From Rhizobium tropici CIAT 899 (GTDB lineage: Bacteria; Pseudomonadota; Alphaproteobacteria; Rhizobiales; Rhizobiaceae): a DNA stretch of 64,000 nt. The position numbers were made by a program, and so were the translations under genes. The notes beneath the pieces were generated by a model. It was not told where the DNA came from, did no database searches, and saw nothing but the letters and a program-made list of their open reading frames with translations. This document shows positions 26,401-34,081 of the stretch, piece by piece. The number at the start of each line of letters is the position of its first letter. The stretch's first letter is position 1. The DNA lies in NCBI RefSeq assembly GCF_000330885.1, contig NC_020062.1, positions 8,374-72,373 of the forward strand, given 5' to 3'.

Positions 26401-27695
26401 TGCACATCGAGGATGTCGATGCCGACAGTGTGGCTCGTCTGATTGGGGGCCAACTGGACGACGATGGGGTCGGTGGTCTGCGTCTTACCGTCGATATTGA
26501 TGTTGTAAGGCGGCTGCCCGCCCGTGACGTCGACCACCCATTGCGACTTCCGCGGAACCGGTACGATCTCGGATGTGAAAGGCGGAGCTGGAGGCGCCGC
26601 GACGTCAGGCAGGGCGATCTTGTCGACCAGTCCGCCGAACTCGTCGTAGATGGTGATCGTCGCCCCTTGCGCTGCGTCCGGCTTGACGACATCGAGGCCA
26701 AAGATTGCGGACAGGCCACCGTCGCTGCCGAACTGGAACAGCAGTTCCCGCGCTGAAACGTCGACACCAAGGCCTTTGAACGCCGGCGGCTGGATGAAGA
26801 CCCGCACATCGGGAGCATAGAAGCCGCGGAAATCATCGCCGACACCGAACTTTTCGAGGATCGCTGGTGGCGTCTCGGTGCCCGAGAGATCGAGCAGCAG
26901 GCTGTTGAAGCCGAAGCCGAGAACATCGTCGGGGCCGAAGAAGGCGTAGGGCGGCTGCATGCGCAATAGATCGCCGTAGCCGGCACCAGCCGGATCGTTG
27001 ATATCGAAAGCGGCCCAGGAATCGAAGTTGATCGATACCTGCGGATCGCTGCCACCACCCGTGGTCGCTCCGGCAGTTTGGTCGATCGATAGCTTTATTT
27101 TTGGCAGAACGAGCGTGACTTCGGGATTTTGCGGGTCAGGGACGAGTATGCCGTCCGGCTGCAACAAGGCGCCTGTGAGAAACGGCAGATGCAGTGTTGC
27201 AGCATCGAACAGCAGATCGAGATGAAAGACCGTATCGACAGAATCCGCTGCGGTCTGACCCGGCGCGGGTTGGCCCTGGCCAAGCCCTGCCAGAAGCGCG
27301 GCAAGCGGGCCGTTGTTGAGCGCTGCCGGATTGCCGCCGGGGCCGCCGGAAACGACGAGGTCGGCAATGGGTGAAGAAATGCGGGGGGCGTTCAGCTGGA
27401 AGGTGATCGCGATGTCGGGAAAATCCCAATATGCGCCCTGCGTGCGCTGCGTACGATGGTCGACTGTCGCGTTGGGGTTCCAAGTGATGGTAAAGGGCGG
27501 TGTGAAAGTGGGCAATGCATTGCCAACGTTGGCGCTGAAACGGGCAATCCCGCTAAGGCAGATTCCGTTGTCGTCGAAGGCTGTCTCTATTTCGGTAACG
27601 AATAGCGCGCTCAGCAGTTCGTGCAGCGGTTGGCCAATGGCCGCACCGCCGACGACATAAGGACTGACCATATCGAGCAACGCCAACGTCGCCAT
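20430..27695 (-). CDS. Giant protein 1 of unknown function (2421 aa), beta-rich with OmpA-like insert
   Basis: This is the largest gene of the window and first of the three-gene operon. A single GGQPPYNINIDG motif near 388 resembles SprB/PKD-type beta modules. Residues about 600-695 resemble the OmpA C-terminal peptidoglycan-binding fold (ITLAGEAS, NVALSQRRIWAIRRLL, a YRRV ending). Residues about 900-1350 consist of long alternating hydrophobic strands with glycine-rich turns (LGIFGFGGLFAL), as in extended beta structures. No signal peptide, transmembrane helix or catalytic motif is evident. The ATG at 27695 has GAGG five bases upstream; an open frame extends 59 codons further but is compositionally unlike the gene. 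Some large DUF6603-type proteins look similar, but I cannot confirm this. Confidence 0.82.
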   Translation of the reverse strand: MATLALLDMVSPYVVGGAAIGQPLHELLSALFVTEIETAFDDNGICLSGIARFSANVGNALPTFTPPFTITWNPNATVDHRTQRTQGAYWDFPDIAITFQLNAPRISSPIADLVVSGGPGGNPAALNNGPLAALLAGLGQGQPAPGQTAADSVDTVFHLDLLFDAATLHLPFLTGALLQPDGILVPDPQNPEVTLVLPKIKLSIDQTAGATTGGGSDPQVSINFDSWAAFDINDPAGAGYGDLLRMQPPYAFFGPDDVLGFGFNSLLLDLSGTETPPAILEKFGVGDDFRGFYAPDVRVFIQPPAFKGLGVDVSARELLFQFGSDGGLSAIFGLDVVKPDAAQGATITIYDEFGGLVDKIALPDVAAPPAPPFTSEIVPVPRKSQWVVDVTGGQPPYNINIDGKTQTTDPIVVQLAPNQTSHTVGIDILDVHVGPQPRHADVRVALLPPSLTAPEGGFNRTSEKAVLTVVNAGPPGYAIGMLDFPEQEKLTIVFAPETAIATFSTAGGPPQALPITAGRASVSLPHGSSVDISATWNIAAQPPSPVTFHGQFQYDQPLRSSATPETVDDPTWAAFASNPENIRTIPSADTANPNQQNWQGVDNELVTSSDFNAFVAAAKAEPDTPITLAGEASKEKVPVIEYNVALSQRRIWAIRRLLTAQGVTNQIIELPEGEQPPTDPYLAPGRGAYRRVLASIPTGARPATTATAAVQIARPARKPVPAPFKPPVIRREAPGNDSIRFKELHVRVELDHNRLIAIEIRLKVDVTTVLESYLTTVQQQNPIPQGQGPISLPVGKAADPNDGVLDMRLQLTLDDTVGRWQMLASLFEQDSDGFLQTPPPAALAAGPVADYFWRDYFGLLVALAPLLDAVATSNTPAGDLVALGIGAGVPLAAAKLDIVHVPRITFYGGELVVAHDPHGTQGALLLDVEVALVVTLNLAGRQLINTDPTNPITVRYKAVGFKTSDTPQIRDIIPVFDSSKGFTINIPSTGSIRVPPPLGDILQVSGARIARSNPANLELDLGLKVDLGVVTVDKTTIRIPLEGGQPPTITALGVHINISGAIEGGGYLAIYPDGFAGQLDVSLPGLGVRVAAGLSVRHVPTPPAPGPQATAILLTLEVDFPVPIALGNSGLGIFGFGGLFALHFRRDEHPNDPIPALDWLTRVNGNPMEITGWVPDIDRWAIGLGAVLGTMDAGFTLNVKGMLIFEMPGPRILLVMKAKIIAIRPPREGNPTATILAVIDIDLGRRRITIGLTFDYEIKPLLAVHIPTRAIFPFDDLAHFAIDVGSWYNPATVTFFDLFKARGYFMIRGKGIPDSSASPDNYDEGHDSTFPLLPLRLGGFSIATGVSVSFTWGDVDDGLYLSVGAAADAGLGFAPILFTGEIRLWGELHLWVVSIEAAAKLTVVAGQVPDGPTVPDPDYPGDPTHLYQPTKNVVQIDGEVHGEVDLFFFTVSGSVHVTLGSRPDDPPAPPPLVNGVSLQSRAAALLAGVSSDRPIDGKLVDAHADGSAIPDGEVVPIDAIIVLHFDCTPRIDGAFSATQLDPNDAGRTITTSIAIGPIGPSSPAVHRGTPYYTYRLKGISMDHALTPGEVPAVWWPNVPDPTAESKRELALLTRIPDAHPSAVERSRHAEDFLRQHWATICDEVAPATSVLWTFHDQPLGPSSIGWQIFGTAWPDPPQSTRQAPPKLRLDIAENWRSGNPVADLLVDVAPARVIGGYVACPDGCTAAGAVARQRPDTHLAQAAMSQRPRFTTIRDFAAVTSSSDQRASLAWLLPGFADATRQRASRGCYAKLLEAPFQRPKAPDLQSGYPLAEIINELLAEASRGDDYSDVLTLATGQIVTLRVLIFAPDQLVRSGRLQMRCFDADGNQLDAVKITADGNGSLRIQTQNDLPKPWINLKGPWACRVIEVFNFLSTANRKEDGAIILVDTKTPDGTAYVQFGIVDLLSIIDEGFNRPSYLVGVIETLTAAEVARETDETLIQNHKKSEINGALAPMTAPPALLLPNTEYAVSVEWEWATCNADGSDAKTWNAAPIQTFRFRTDNQPLAPRVIASPSDRQDQAKTMPVRLDPWVITTDPDEGERFYFHSLPIRIVFAVDYLLTMFKTYGVELQAKVRAASYKNAAPTSPGFPHTFAVIKDAVTAVAADQVNTRPLVGVSVLSPWEGMIRDVLANAPCIPTSGAVTRHTIVDINLLLEPSTDFVLDIEPVNAPPPPPGKLMTPLFRRAFTTSRYANPAAMCADVSVSKPVEFPASAADIAALLALLNAPQLSRSQIDAALGEAGLRPVVEVKSPEIEVLWVPDGGALQPRLIVIRTPEPLVRTRKEPQNYEPPGQPRLQREVISLVDKPYLEVVPAVGVGGAAPLHIISQPGLNIVIAAVDAGRNKPIAFSLRVHENPFLGEGSGTSDIDLLKMILDAAIWEVA

Positions 27696-27954
27696 AGCGG
27701 CCTCACGAGAGACAGTCGCAAATGCTGTTGAGTTTGAAAAACTCAACGATCGGGAAATGTCGTTAGAAATGCACTCGACGTGCTGCGAAAAAACAGAATC
27801 TCGTCGAGAGTTCGGAACGAGACGCGATTTTCGATTGAATGCCCCACTACAGGATTGGGAGATTACCCCCAAAACGGGAGCTTTGAAAGGGCATTTTTAT
27901 ACAATCGGTTGTACAATTCTGCCAGTGAGCTACGCTGTCGTTTGGCACTTAAAC
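27696..27954 (-). promoter_or_regulatory. Leader of the giant-protein operon with a TACAA/TTGTA palindrome
   Basis: This stretch is clearly more AT-rich than its surroundings and must carry the promoter of the operon. At 27900-27913, TACAATCGGTTGTA forms a 5-4-5 inverted repeat that could be an operator. The region ends at the putative left end of the ISL3 element, so part of the original promoter may have been displaced. Confidence 0.4.
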
Positions 27955-28015
27955 GGGCTCTTCCTCACTTTGTGTGGTTCATCTGCCGTTAGGGACAGTG
28001 TCGCTATGGGCGGCG

Positions 28016-28965
28016 ATGCGAACGAAATCGAAATGGTCGCCCGGTCCAGGAGTCAGGATTCTGGGTGTCGCGCTCACTGTTGATGACGGTTGGGTTGTTT
28101 CCGCAGCTGGATCCGCGATCGGGATTTGTCCCGATTGTGGACGTCGAAGCCGAAGTAGGCATGGCTGGTGCAACCGCAGTCTCCAGGATCTACCAGCCCA
28201 AGGCAAGCCGGTGACAGTGAAGCTCCGGCTGAGCCGCTGGCTTTGTGCAAATCGGGAATGCGCACGACTAACGTTCACCGACCGGCTGCCCACGATCGTT
28301 GCTCCTTATGCGCGCCAGACGAGAAGGGTCGGAGAGATTGTGGGCTTGCTCGGCCACAGCACCGGCGGCCGTCCTGGCGGGCGTTTGATGGAACGTCTCG
28401 GCATGCCGGTCAGCGACGACACCATCCTCCGGCAACTGAAGAGGGATGCCGCGGTTTCTCATCGGAGTTCCGAGGTCCGGGTAGTCGGCATCGATGACTG
28501 GAGTTGGCGACGGGCGACGAGCTATGGAACCATCCTAGTAGATCTCGAGCACCGCTCGGTCGTCGACATACTGGACGACCGCAGCGTCGACAGTGCGGCC
28601 AAGTGGCTTCGTGATCATCCTATCGTCGAGGTCGTCAGCCGGGATCGCTGCGGCCTATATGCGCAGGCCGTGCGTGAAGGCGCACGGCAGGCCCGCCAGG
28701 TCGCCGATCTGTTCCATCTGATCCAAAACCTTCGCGCGGTGATCGAAGAACAGAAGAGCCTTTCTGGACGCACAACGGGCAGGTCCATCCTGTCGGAGGA
28801 CGCAATTGTTGACGCTGCAACGCATCGCCGGCGTGCTCGGCTCGCCCACAGGCAATCGCGCCAGGAAATATTCGAGATGCTCCATGCCTTGCGCTAGCAA
28901 AGGCTCTCTTACCGCGAGATCGTCCGACGGACCGGCTACGAACGTCGCAGCGTAACGAAGTGGCT
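28016..28965 (+). pseudogene. ISL3-family transposase, interrupted by a stop codon and truncated
   Basis: The protein begins with the ISL3 zinc-binding module (CPDCG, then the CANREC pair) and continues with the DDE domain (VVGIDDWSWRRATSYGTILVDL, VVSRDRCGLYAQAVREGA, ADLFHLIQN). A TAG at 28895-28897 ends the frame after MLHALR. The same frame goes on with QRLSYREIVRRTGYERRSVTKWL, a helix-turn-helix typical of ISL3 enzymes, so the stop is a mutation inside the gene. The C-terminal part with the last catalytic residue is missing. A possible left terminal repeat starts near 27955 (GGGCTCTTCC). Non-functional. Confidence 0.85.
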
Positions 28966-29011
28966 CAAGTTCGAGGCTCGCCTTGCGGCCTGCAATGAGA
29001 CGGCGCTTGAC

Positions 29012-29380
29012 AAGATCGGACTTACTATCTGTCTTGCCGGGCCGGAGAATACGCCGATCTTCGCCCATGTCTTGCCGCTGAATGGAAGTAACTTGCGTGC
29101 GCAACTGCAGCCCGAAGCGGAGGCAGCCATATTCGTGGGGCCGTCCATGGCTGCGGCCTTGGACCTGACTCCCGGTGAGTTAAAGGAATATCTGCGCAAC
29201 AGATCTGGACTGACGAGAGCGGAAGCTGACGTCGCGTGGGAAATTCTCAAGGGTGACGGGCGTGACGCGGCGGCTACCCGGCTCGGTATTGCAGCTGCAA
29301 CAATGAGAGCGCATCTGACCCATATCTTCGAGAAGACCGGCGTGCGCAGGCAGGCCGAGCTTGTCCGACTAATGAGCTAA
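29012..29380 (+). pseudogene. C-terminal remnant of a LuxR-type HTH regulator
   Basis: The tail reads as the end of a LuxR/FixJ-class regulator: TPIFAHVLPLNGSNLRAQL, QPEAEAAIFVG, then the HTH with LTRAEADVAWEILKGDG, RLGIAAATMRAHL and FEKTGVRRQAELVRLM. The sensory N-terminal part is missing. It is fused in the same frame to the end of the ISL3 transposase remnant, with the junction somewhere in 28965-29012. An internal ATG at 29072 could in principle start a lone HTH domain. Confidence 0.75.
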
Positions 29381-29904
29381 GTGTTCATTCCATCAGTGCG
29401 CGCGCCGTTGTCCGACGCGATTGCACTTTAACGCCTTGAAGAGATACGGGCAGTGGACCCGATAGTTGTATCTTTCGTACCGAGCAGTTGTACGATTTGG
29501 AGAAACACGAATGAAGGGTTGCCGACCGAACGACGATTGCTTGCCGCCAGCGCCATACCTTGGCTTATCAGCCGTTAAGTTTACGATGCCGGTTAGGCGC
29601 CTGCTTTGCTCGATAGGTTGCTTACCCGGTTATGTCGGTGAATAGGGGGAGCCGATTACAGGAAGGACGATGGGTGAGATCTCATTGCGGCAGGCGAATA
29701 TTGTCTTCCGTGTACCGGCGTTCAAAATCGTCGATCATTTGGCATCATGAATGAACAGTATCTAATTTCATAATTTAAAGAATAGGCGACAAAAGCGACA
29801 AGATTTGATAAATTTAGGCTAGCCGGTTGGGCTTTGATTGTAGATAAAATTCGCCGGACGTCTTTGCAGCGCCAGCCGGTATGTGGTGGAGGAGGAGAGA
29901 TGCT
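29381..29904. other. Intergenic, no gene recognised
   Basis: These 524 bases separate the LuxR remnant from the oxidase region. The second half is AT-rich, fitting a promoter for the downstream genes. One 44-codon frame at 29511 has a GGAG upstream but no recognisable content. Confidence 0.3.
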
Positions 29905-30717
29905 ATGGTGGCATTCCACGTCATGGCCGGTGCGAGTGGCGAGTTTGCTCGCCCGGAAGTGCGGAAGATAAGGATCGGGGATCTTATCGATGCGCTGAGA
30001 TCGGGGCTTAATGATTTCGGAGAAAAGCCCTCACATTACGTTTTTCTCTGTCTTATATATCCGATCACAGGCGTTTTCCTGATCATGTGGAGTTCCGGCG
30101 CTAACCTGATGCCGTTGCTTTATCCCTTGATGTCCGGCTTTGCGCTGGTTGGCCCGATTGCGGCCCTTGGCCTTTATGAAATCAGTCGACGCCGCGAACG
30201 GGGACTGGATAGCTCATGGTATCACGCGCTGGAGGTCTGCCACTCGCCGGCACTGCCATCGATCATTGCAGTGGGCTTCATGCTGTTCGCGCTTTTCGTC
30301 GCTTGGTTATTTGTCGCGCAGCACATCTACACCCTAACCTTCGGCAAGGCCGGTCTGATCTCGGTCTCCACTTTCCTGCTAGATGTGCTGACCACTTCTC
30401 GAGGTCTCTCCCTTATACTTTGGGGAAACTTGGCCGGTTTCGTTTTCGCAATAATTGTGTTGGCGACGACCGTGGTGACCTTCCCGCTGCTGCTCGACCG
30501 GGATGTTGGCGCAACCGCAGCCGTAAATGCGAGCATACGCGCCACGCTTGCCAATCCAGGACCTGTTGCGCTTTGGGGATTGATCGTCGCGGCGCTGCTC
30601 GTCGTCGGCACGATCCCGATTTTTGTCGGCCTTGCGGTCGTCATGCCCATCCTAGGGCATTCAACTTGGCACCTGTATCGGAAATTGATTGCCGCCTATC
30701 CGAACCGCATGTCTTGA
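29905..30717 (+). CDS. DUF2189 integral membrane protein
   Basis: This 270-aa inner-membrane protein has about six hydrophobic helices: near 45-65, 75-95, 120-145, 150-170, 180-205 and 225-250. The opening VRKIRIGDLIDALRSGLNDF and LMSGFALVGPIAALGLYEISRRRE segment are hallmarks of the DUF2189 family, which often sits beside cytochrome oxidase genes in alphaproteobacteria. Its function is unknown; an assembly or accessory role for the oxidase is only inferred. The ATG at 29905 is preceded by GGAGGAGGAGAG, a strong ribosome site, and was preferred over 29881. Confidence 0.85.
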   Translation: MVAFHVMAGASGEFARPEVRKIRIGDLIDALRSGLNDFGEKPSHYVFLCLIYPITGVFLIMWSSGANLMPLLYPLMSGFALVGPIAALGLYEISRRRERGLDSSWYHALEVCHSPALPSIIAVGFMLFALFVAWLFVAQHIYTLTFGKAGLISVSTFLLDVLTTSRGLSLILWGNLAGFVFAIIVLATTVVTFPLLLDRDVGATAAVNASIRATLANPGPVALWGLIVAALLVVGTIPIFVGLAVVMPILGHSTWHLYRKLIAAYPNRMS

Positions 30718-30820
30718 ATTCACAAAGGAAACCTACCCCGGGATCATCCTCCAAGCCATTACGACCTATCCGATGGGAGTCGCGTCGTTTGGAATAGCGA
30801 TGAAGAGAATGAGGATTACC

Positions 30821-31207
30821 ATGTCTTGGCGTTTTCTTCCGATCTGTCTCCTTCTTGCCATTGCCGCCCCGCATGACGCTTTCGCGCAGGAGGGCGATGC
30901 GACCGCGGGAGCCATTGTTTTCAAGAAATGTGCCATTTGCCATATAGCCGAAACGGACCAGAACAAGATCGGACCTTCGCTGAACGGTCTGTTCGGCAGA
31001 ACGGCTGGAACACATCCGAATTTCGCCTATTCGCCGGCAATGCAGCAGGCAGGCAAAGACGGCCTCGTCTGGAGCGAGACATCGCTCCGCGACTATTTGC
31101 ACGATCCCAAGGCGAAGGTGAAAGGCACGAAAATGACCTTCATCGGGCTGAAGGACGATACCGAGATTACCAATCTGATCGCCTATCTGAAGCAATACTC
31201 CAAATAG
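30821..31207 (+). CDS. Class I c-type cytochrome
   Basis: This 128-aa periplasmic electron carrier has a signal peptide (cleavage after FAQ near 23). Haem is attached at C37-A-I-C40-H41 and the sixth ligand is probably M105 in KGTKMTF. IGPSLNGLFGR follows the haem site, as in the cytochrome c2/mitochondrial c group. It probably feeds electrons to the CuA site of the oxidase encoded downstream. The ATG at 30821 has GAGG six bases upstream. An ATG at 30800 would add seven basic residues and is possible. Confidence 0.9.
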   Translation: MSWRFLPICLLLAIAAPHDAFAQEGDATAGAIVFKKCAICHIAETDQNKIGPSLNGLFGRTAGTHPNFAYSPAMQQAGKDGLVWSETSLRDYLHDPKAKVKGTKMTFIGLKDDTEITNLIAYLKQYSK

Positions 31208-31442
31208 CCAGATGGCAAATAGGGATGAGCTGTCTTCCGTGCCGCCGGTTGGATCGGTGGAATTCCGCTCGGCGATTTGACACCGCCGATGTGTTGGCGC
31301 GGTGTCTTCGCGCCCCGTATGGTTTGTTAGGATGAGCCGCTATCGTCGTCGCAATTGCTCGCCTGACCGCTTCATGAGATAATGCTAAAACCTTTCGCGA
31401 TGAGATTGTGGAAATATTCGCGACCGGGTCAGGGAGGCGACA

Positions 31443-32246
31443 ATGGCTGTCGTCATAGTTCTCGTTCTGCTGGTGGTGGGGTCGATCGCATTCCATCTGC
31501 TGAGCCCTTGGTGGTGGACGCCGATCGCGTCGAATTGGAGCTATATCGACAACACCATTGTCATCACGTTCTGGATCACCGGCTTCGTTTTCTCGGCAGT
31601 CGTGTTGTTCATAGCCTATTGCGTCCTGCGCTTCAGGCATCGCGCAGGAAACCAGGCGGCATACCAGCCTGAAAACAAGCGGCTGGAATGGTGGCTCGCC
31701 GGCGGAACCGCAATCGGTGTGGCTGCGATGCTCACGCCGGGCCTCTTCGTATGGAAACAGTTTGTAACGGTCCCGACTGACGCCAGCGAGGTCGAAGTCG
31801 TCGCCCAGCAATGGCAATGGAGTTTCCGGCTGCCGGGGGCGGACGGAAAGCTGGGTCGGGCGGACACGCGCAATGTTGCTCCGGATAATCCGCTCGGCCT
31901 GAACAAGAACGATCCCGCCGGAATGGACGATGTTATTGTCGAAGGCGGCGAACTGCACATACCCGCCGGCATGCCGGTGAAGATGCTTCTGCGCTCGATC
32001 GACGTCGTGCATGATTTCTACGTGCCGGAATTCCGGGCCAAGATGGATATGATCCCCGGCACGGTCACCTATTATTGGTTCACGCCGACGCGAACGGGAA
32101 CCTTCGATGTTCTTTGCGCGGAGTTGTGCGGCGTTGGTCACCCGCAGATGCGCGGCACCGTCATCGTCGATACCGAAACAGCCTATCAAGCCTGGCTGCA
32201 GCAACAGCCGACTTTCTCGAAATCGTTGGCGTCGGCGCAAAAGTAA
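31443..32246 (+). CDS. coxB: Cytochrome c oxidase subunit II
   Basis: This 267-aa subunit accepts electrons from cytochrome c. Two N-terminal helices (about 3-22 and 40-63) anchor a periplasmic cupredoxin domain. The CuA ligands are visible: H190 in VVHDFYVPEF, then C225, C229, H233 and M236 in CAELCGVGHPQM. The aromatic patch QQWQWSFRLPG that receives electrons is present. There is no fused cytochrome c domain, so the separate cytochrome just upstream probably supplies that role. It is followed after 56 bases by subunit I. Confidence 0.96.
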   Translation: MAVVIVLVLLVVGSIAFHLLSPWWWTPIASNWSYIDNTIVITFWITGFVFSAVVLFIAYCVLRFRHRAGNQAAYQPENKRLEWWLAGGTAIGVAAMLTPGLFVWKQFVTVPTDASEVEVVAQQWQWSFRLPGADGKLGRADTRNVAPDNPLGLNKNDPAGMDDVIVEGGELHIPAGMPVKMLLRSIDVVHDFYVPEFRAKMDMIPGTVTYYWFTPTRTGTFDVLCAELCGVGHPQMRGTVIVDTETAYQAWLQQQPTFSKSLASAQK

Positions 32247-32302
32247 GTGCCGTGCGCAGCCGAGGAGGAAGGCTGCATCGCAGGGAACAGGGAGGAAGGA
32301 AT

Positions 32303-34081
32303 ATGGTCGAGATTGGTTCCGGCACCGAACAGGTCATCCGGCCCGCTGAAGTCGAGGATGTCGAGCTTTATCATCCGAAAAGCTGGTGGACGAGATATGT
32401 CTTCAGCCAGGATGCCAAGATCATCGCTATCCAATATTCTCTGACCGCCATCTCGATCGGCATGGTGGCGTTGGTGCTGTCCTGGCTGATGCGCCTGCAA
32501 CTCGGGTTTCCCGGCTATTTCTCCTTCATCGACGTGGAACATTATTATCAGTTCATCACCATGCATGGCATGATCATGGTGATCTACCTCTTGACCGCGT
32601 TGTTCCTCGGCGGTTTCGGCAACTATCTGATCCCCTTGATGCTCGGCGCGCGTGACATGGTGTTTCCCTATGCGAACATGCTGAGTTACTGGCTCTATCT
32701 GCTTGCGGTCATCGTGTTGGTCGTCGGCTTCTTCGCGCCTGGTGGGCCGACGGGTGCCGGCTGGACGCTGTATCCACCGCAGGCACTTCTATCCGGGACG
32801 CCGGGAGGACGTGACTGGGGCATCATCTTGATGTTGTCGTCGCTGATCCTGTTCATCATCGGCTTTACCATGGGTGGGCTCAACTATGTCGTCACCGTGC
32901 TGCAGGGTCGCACCCGTGGCATGACGCTGATGCGAATGCCCTTGACGGTATGGGGTATATTCACCGCCACTGTCATGGCATTGCTCGCTTTCCCGGCGCT
33001 CTTCGTCGCCGCCGTCATGATGCTGTTCGACCGCTTGCTCGGCACGAGCTTCTTCATGCCTGCCATCGTCGAGATGGGCCAGCAGTTGCAGCAGGGAGGC
33101 GGCAGCCCCATCCTGTTCCAGCATCTGTTCTGGTTCTTCGGGCATCCGGAAGTCTATATCGTAGCGCTTCCTGCCTTCGGCATCGTCTCGGATCTGATCA
33201 GCACCCACGCGCGCAAGAACATCTTCGGCTACCGGATGATGGTCTGGGCGATCGTCATCATCGCGGCCCTGAGCTTCGTCGTGTGGGCGCACCATATGTA
33301 TGTGAGCGGTATGAACCCGAACTTCGGGTTCTTTTTCGCGACCACGACGTTGATCATCGCCATCCCGACGGCCATCAAGGTCTATAACTGGGTGCTGACG
33401 CTCTGGCGCGGCGATATCCATCTGACATTGCCGATGCTGTTTGCCCTGGCCTTCATCGTCACCTTCATCAACGGTGGGCTGACCGGCCTCTTTCTCGGCA
33501 ACGTCGTCGTCGACGTGCCGCTATCCGACACCATGTTCGTGGTTGCTCACTTCCATATGGTGATGGGGGTCGCGCCGATCCTGGTGATCTTCGGCGCGAT
33601 CCATCATTGGTATCCGAAGGTCACGGGGCGCATGCTGAACGTGACGATGGGCCAAATCCACTTCTGGATCACCTTTCTCGGCGCTTACGCGATCTTCTTC
33701 CCGATGCACTACCTTGGCCTGATGGGCGTTCCGCGCCGCTATTACGAGCTGGGCGAAACGGCTTTCATTCCGCCGTCGGCGCATACGCTGAACATGTTCA
33801 TCACCGTTGCTGCGCTGGTCGTCGGTGCCGCGCAGCTTCTGTTCCTGTTCAATCTCGCCTGGAGCCTTCGCTGGGGCCGGCAGGCGGGCGGCAATCCATG
33901 GCGGGCAACGACATTGGAATGGCAGACGCCGCAAACGCCGCCCGTTCACGGCAATTGGGGCAAGGAACTGCCGATCGTCTATCGCTGGCCGTATGATTAC
34001 AGTGTCCCCGGAGCGGATCAGGACTTTCTACCGCAGAACCAACCGGCCTCGTCCGGGCCGCCCGAAAGGGCGTTGTCATGA
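32303..34081 (+). CDS. coxA: Cytochrome c oxidase subunit I (haem-copper oxidase, A1 type)
   Basis: This 592-aa catalytic subunit with about 12-14 helices reduces O2 to water and pumps protons. Haem ligands are H88 and H418 (low-spin) and H416 (high-spin); CuB ligands are H281 with cross-linked Y285 in GHPEVY, and H330/H331. E283 in HPEV marks the A1 (mitochondrial-like) group with a D channel. Length is above the 530-560 aa norm because of an N-terminal extension and a hydrophilic tail. The ATG at 32303 follows GGAGGAAGGA. An earlier in-frame start inside coxB was rejected. It overlaps the next gene by ATGA. Confidence 0.96.
   Translation: MVEIGSGTEQVIRPAEVEDVELYHPKSWWTRYVFSQDAKIIAIQYSLTAISIGMVALVLSWLMRLQLGFPGYFSFIDVEHYYQFITMHGMIMVIYLLTALFLGGFGNYLIPLMLGARDMVFPYANMLSYWLYLLAVIVLVVGFFAPGGPTGAGWTLYPPQALLSGTPGGRDWGIILMLSSLILFIIGFTMGGLNYVVTVLQGRTRGMTLMRMPLTVWGIFTATVMALLAFPALFVAAVMMLFDRLLGTSFFMPAIVEMGQQLQQGGGSPILFQHLFWFFGHPEVYIVALPAFGIVSDLISTHARKNIFGYRMMVWAIVIIAALSFVVWAHHMYVSGMNPNFGFFFATTTLIIAIPTAIKVYNWVLTLWRGDIHLTLPMLFALAFIVTFINGGLTGLFLGNVVVDVPLSDTMFVVAHFHMVMGVAPILVIFGAIHHWYPKVTGRMLNVTMGQIHFWITFLGAYAIFFPMHYLGLMGVPRRYYELGETAFIPPSAHTLNMFITVAALVVGAAQLLFLFNLAWSLRWGRQAGGNPWRATTLEWQTPQTPPVHGNWGKELPIVYRWPYDYSVPGADQDFLPQNQPASSGPPERALS

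Noticed and set aside
13479..27695. Giant operon as a phage tail or contractile injection system
   Set aside because: No sheath, tube, baseplate, spike, LysM or AAA ATPase gene nearby, and no tail-like motifs in the proteins.
29511..29645. 44-codon frame starting MKGCRPNDD with a GGAG upstream
   Set aside because: No family match, cysteine-rich by chance, and lies in an AT-rich gap next to IS debris.
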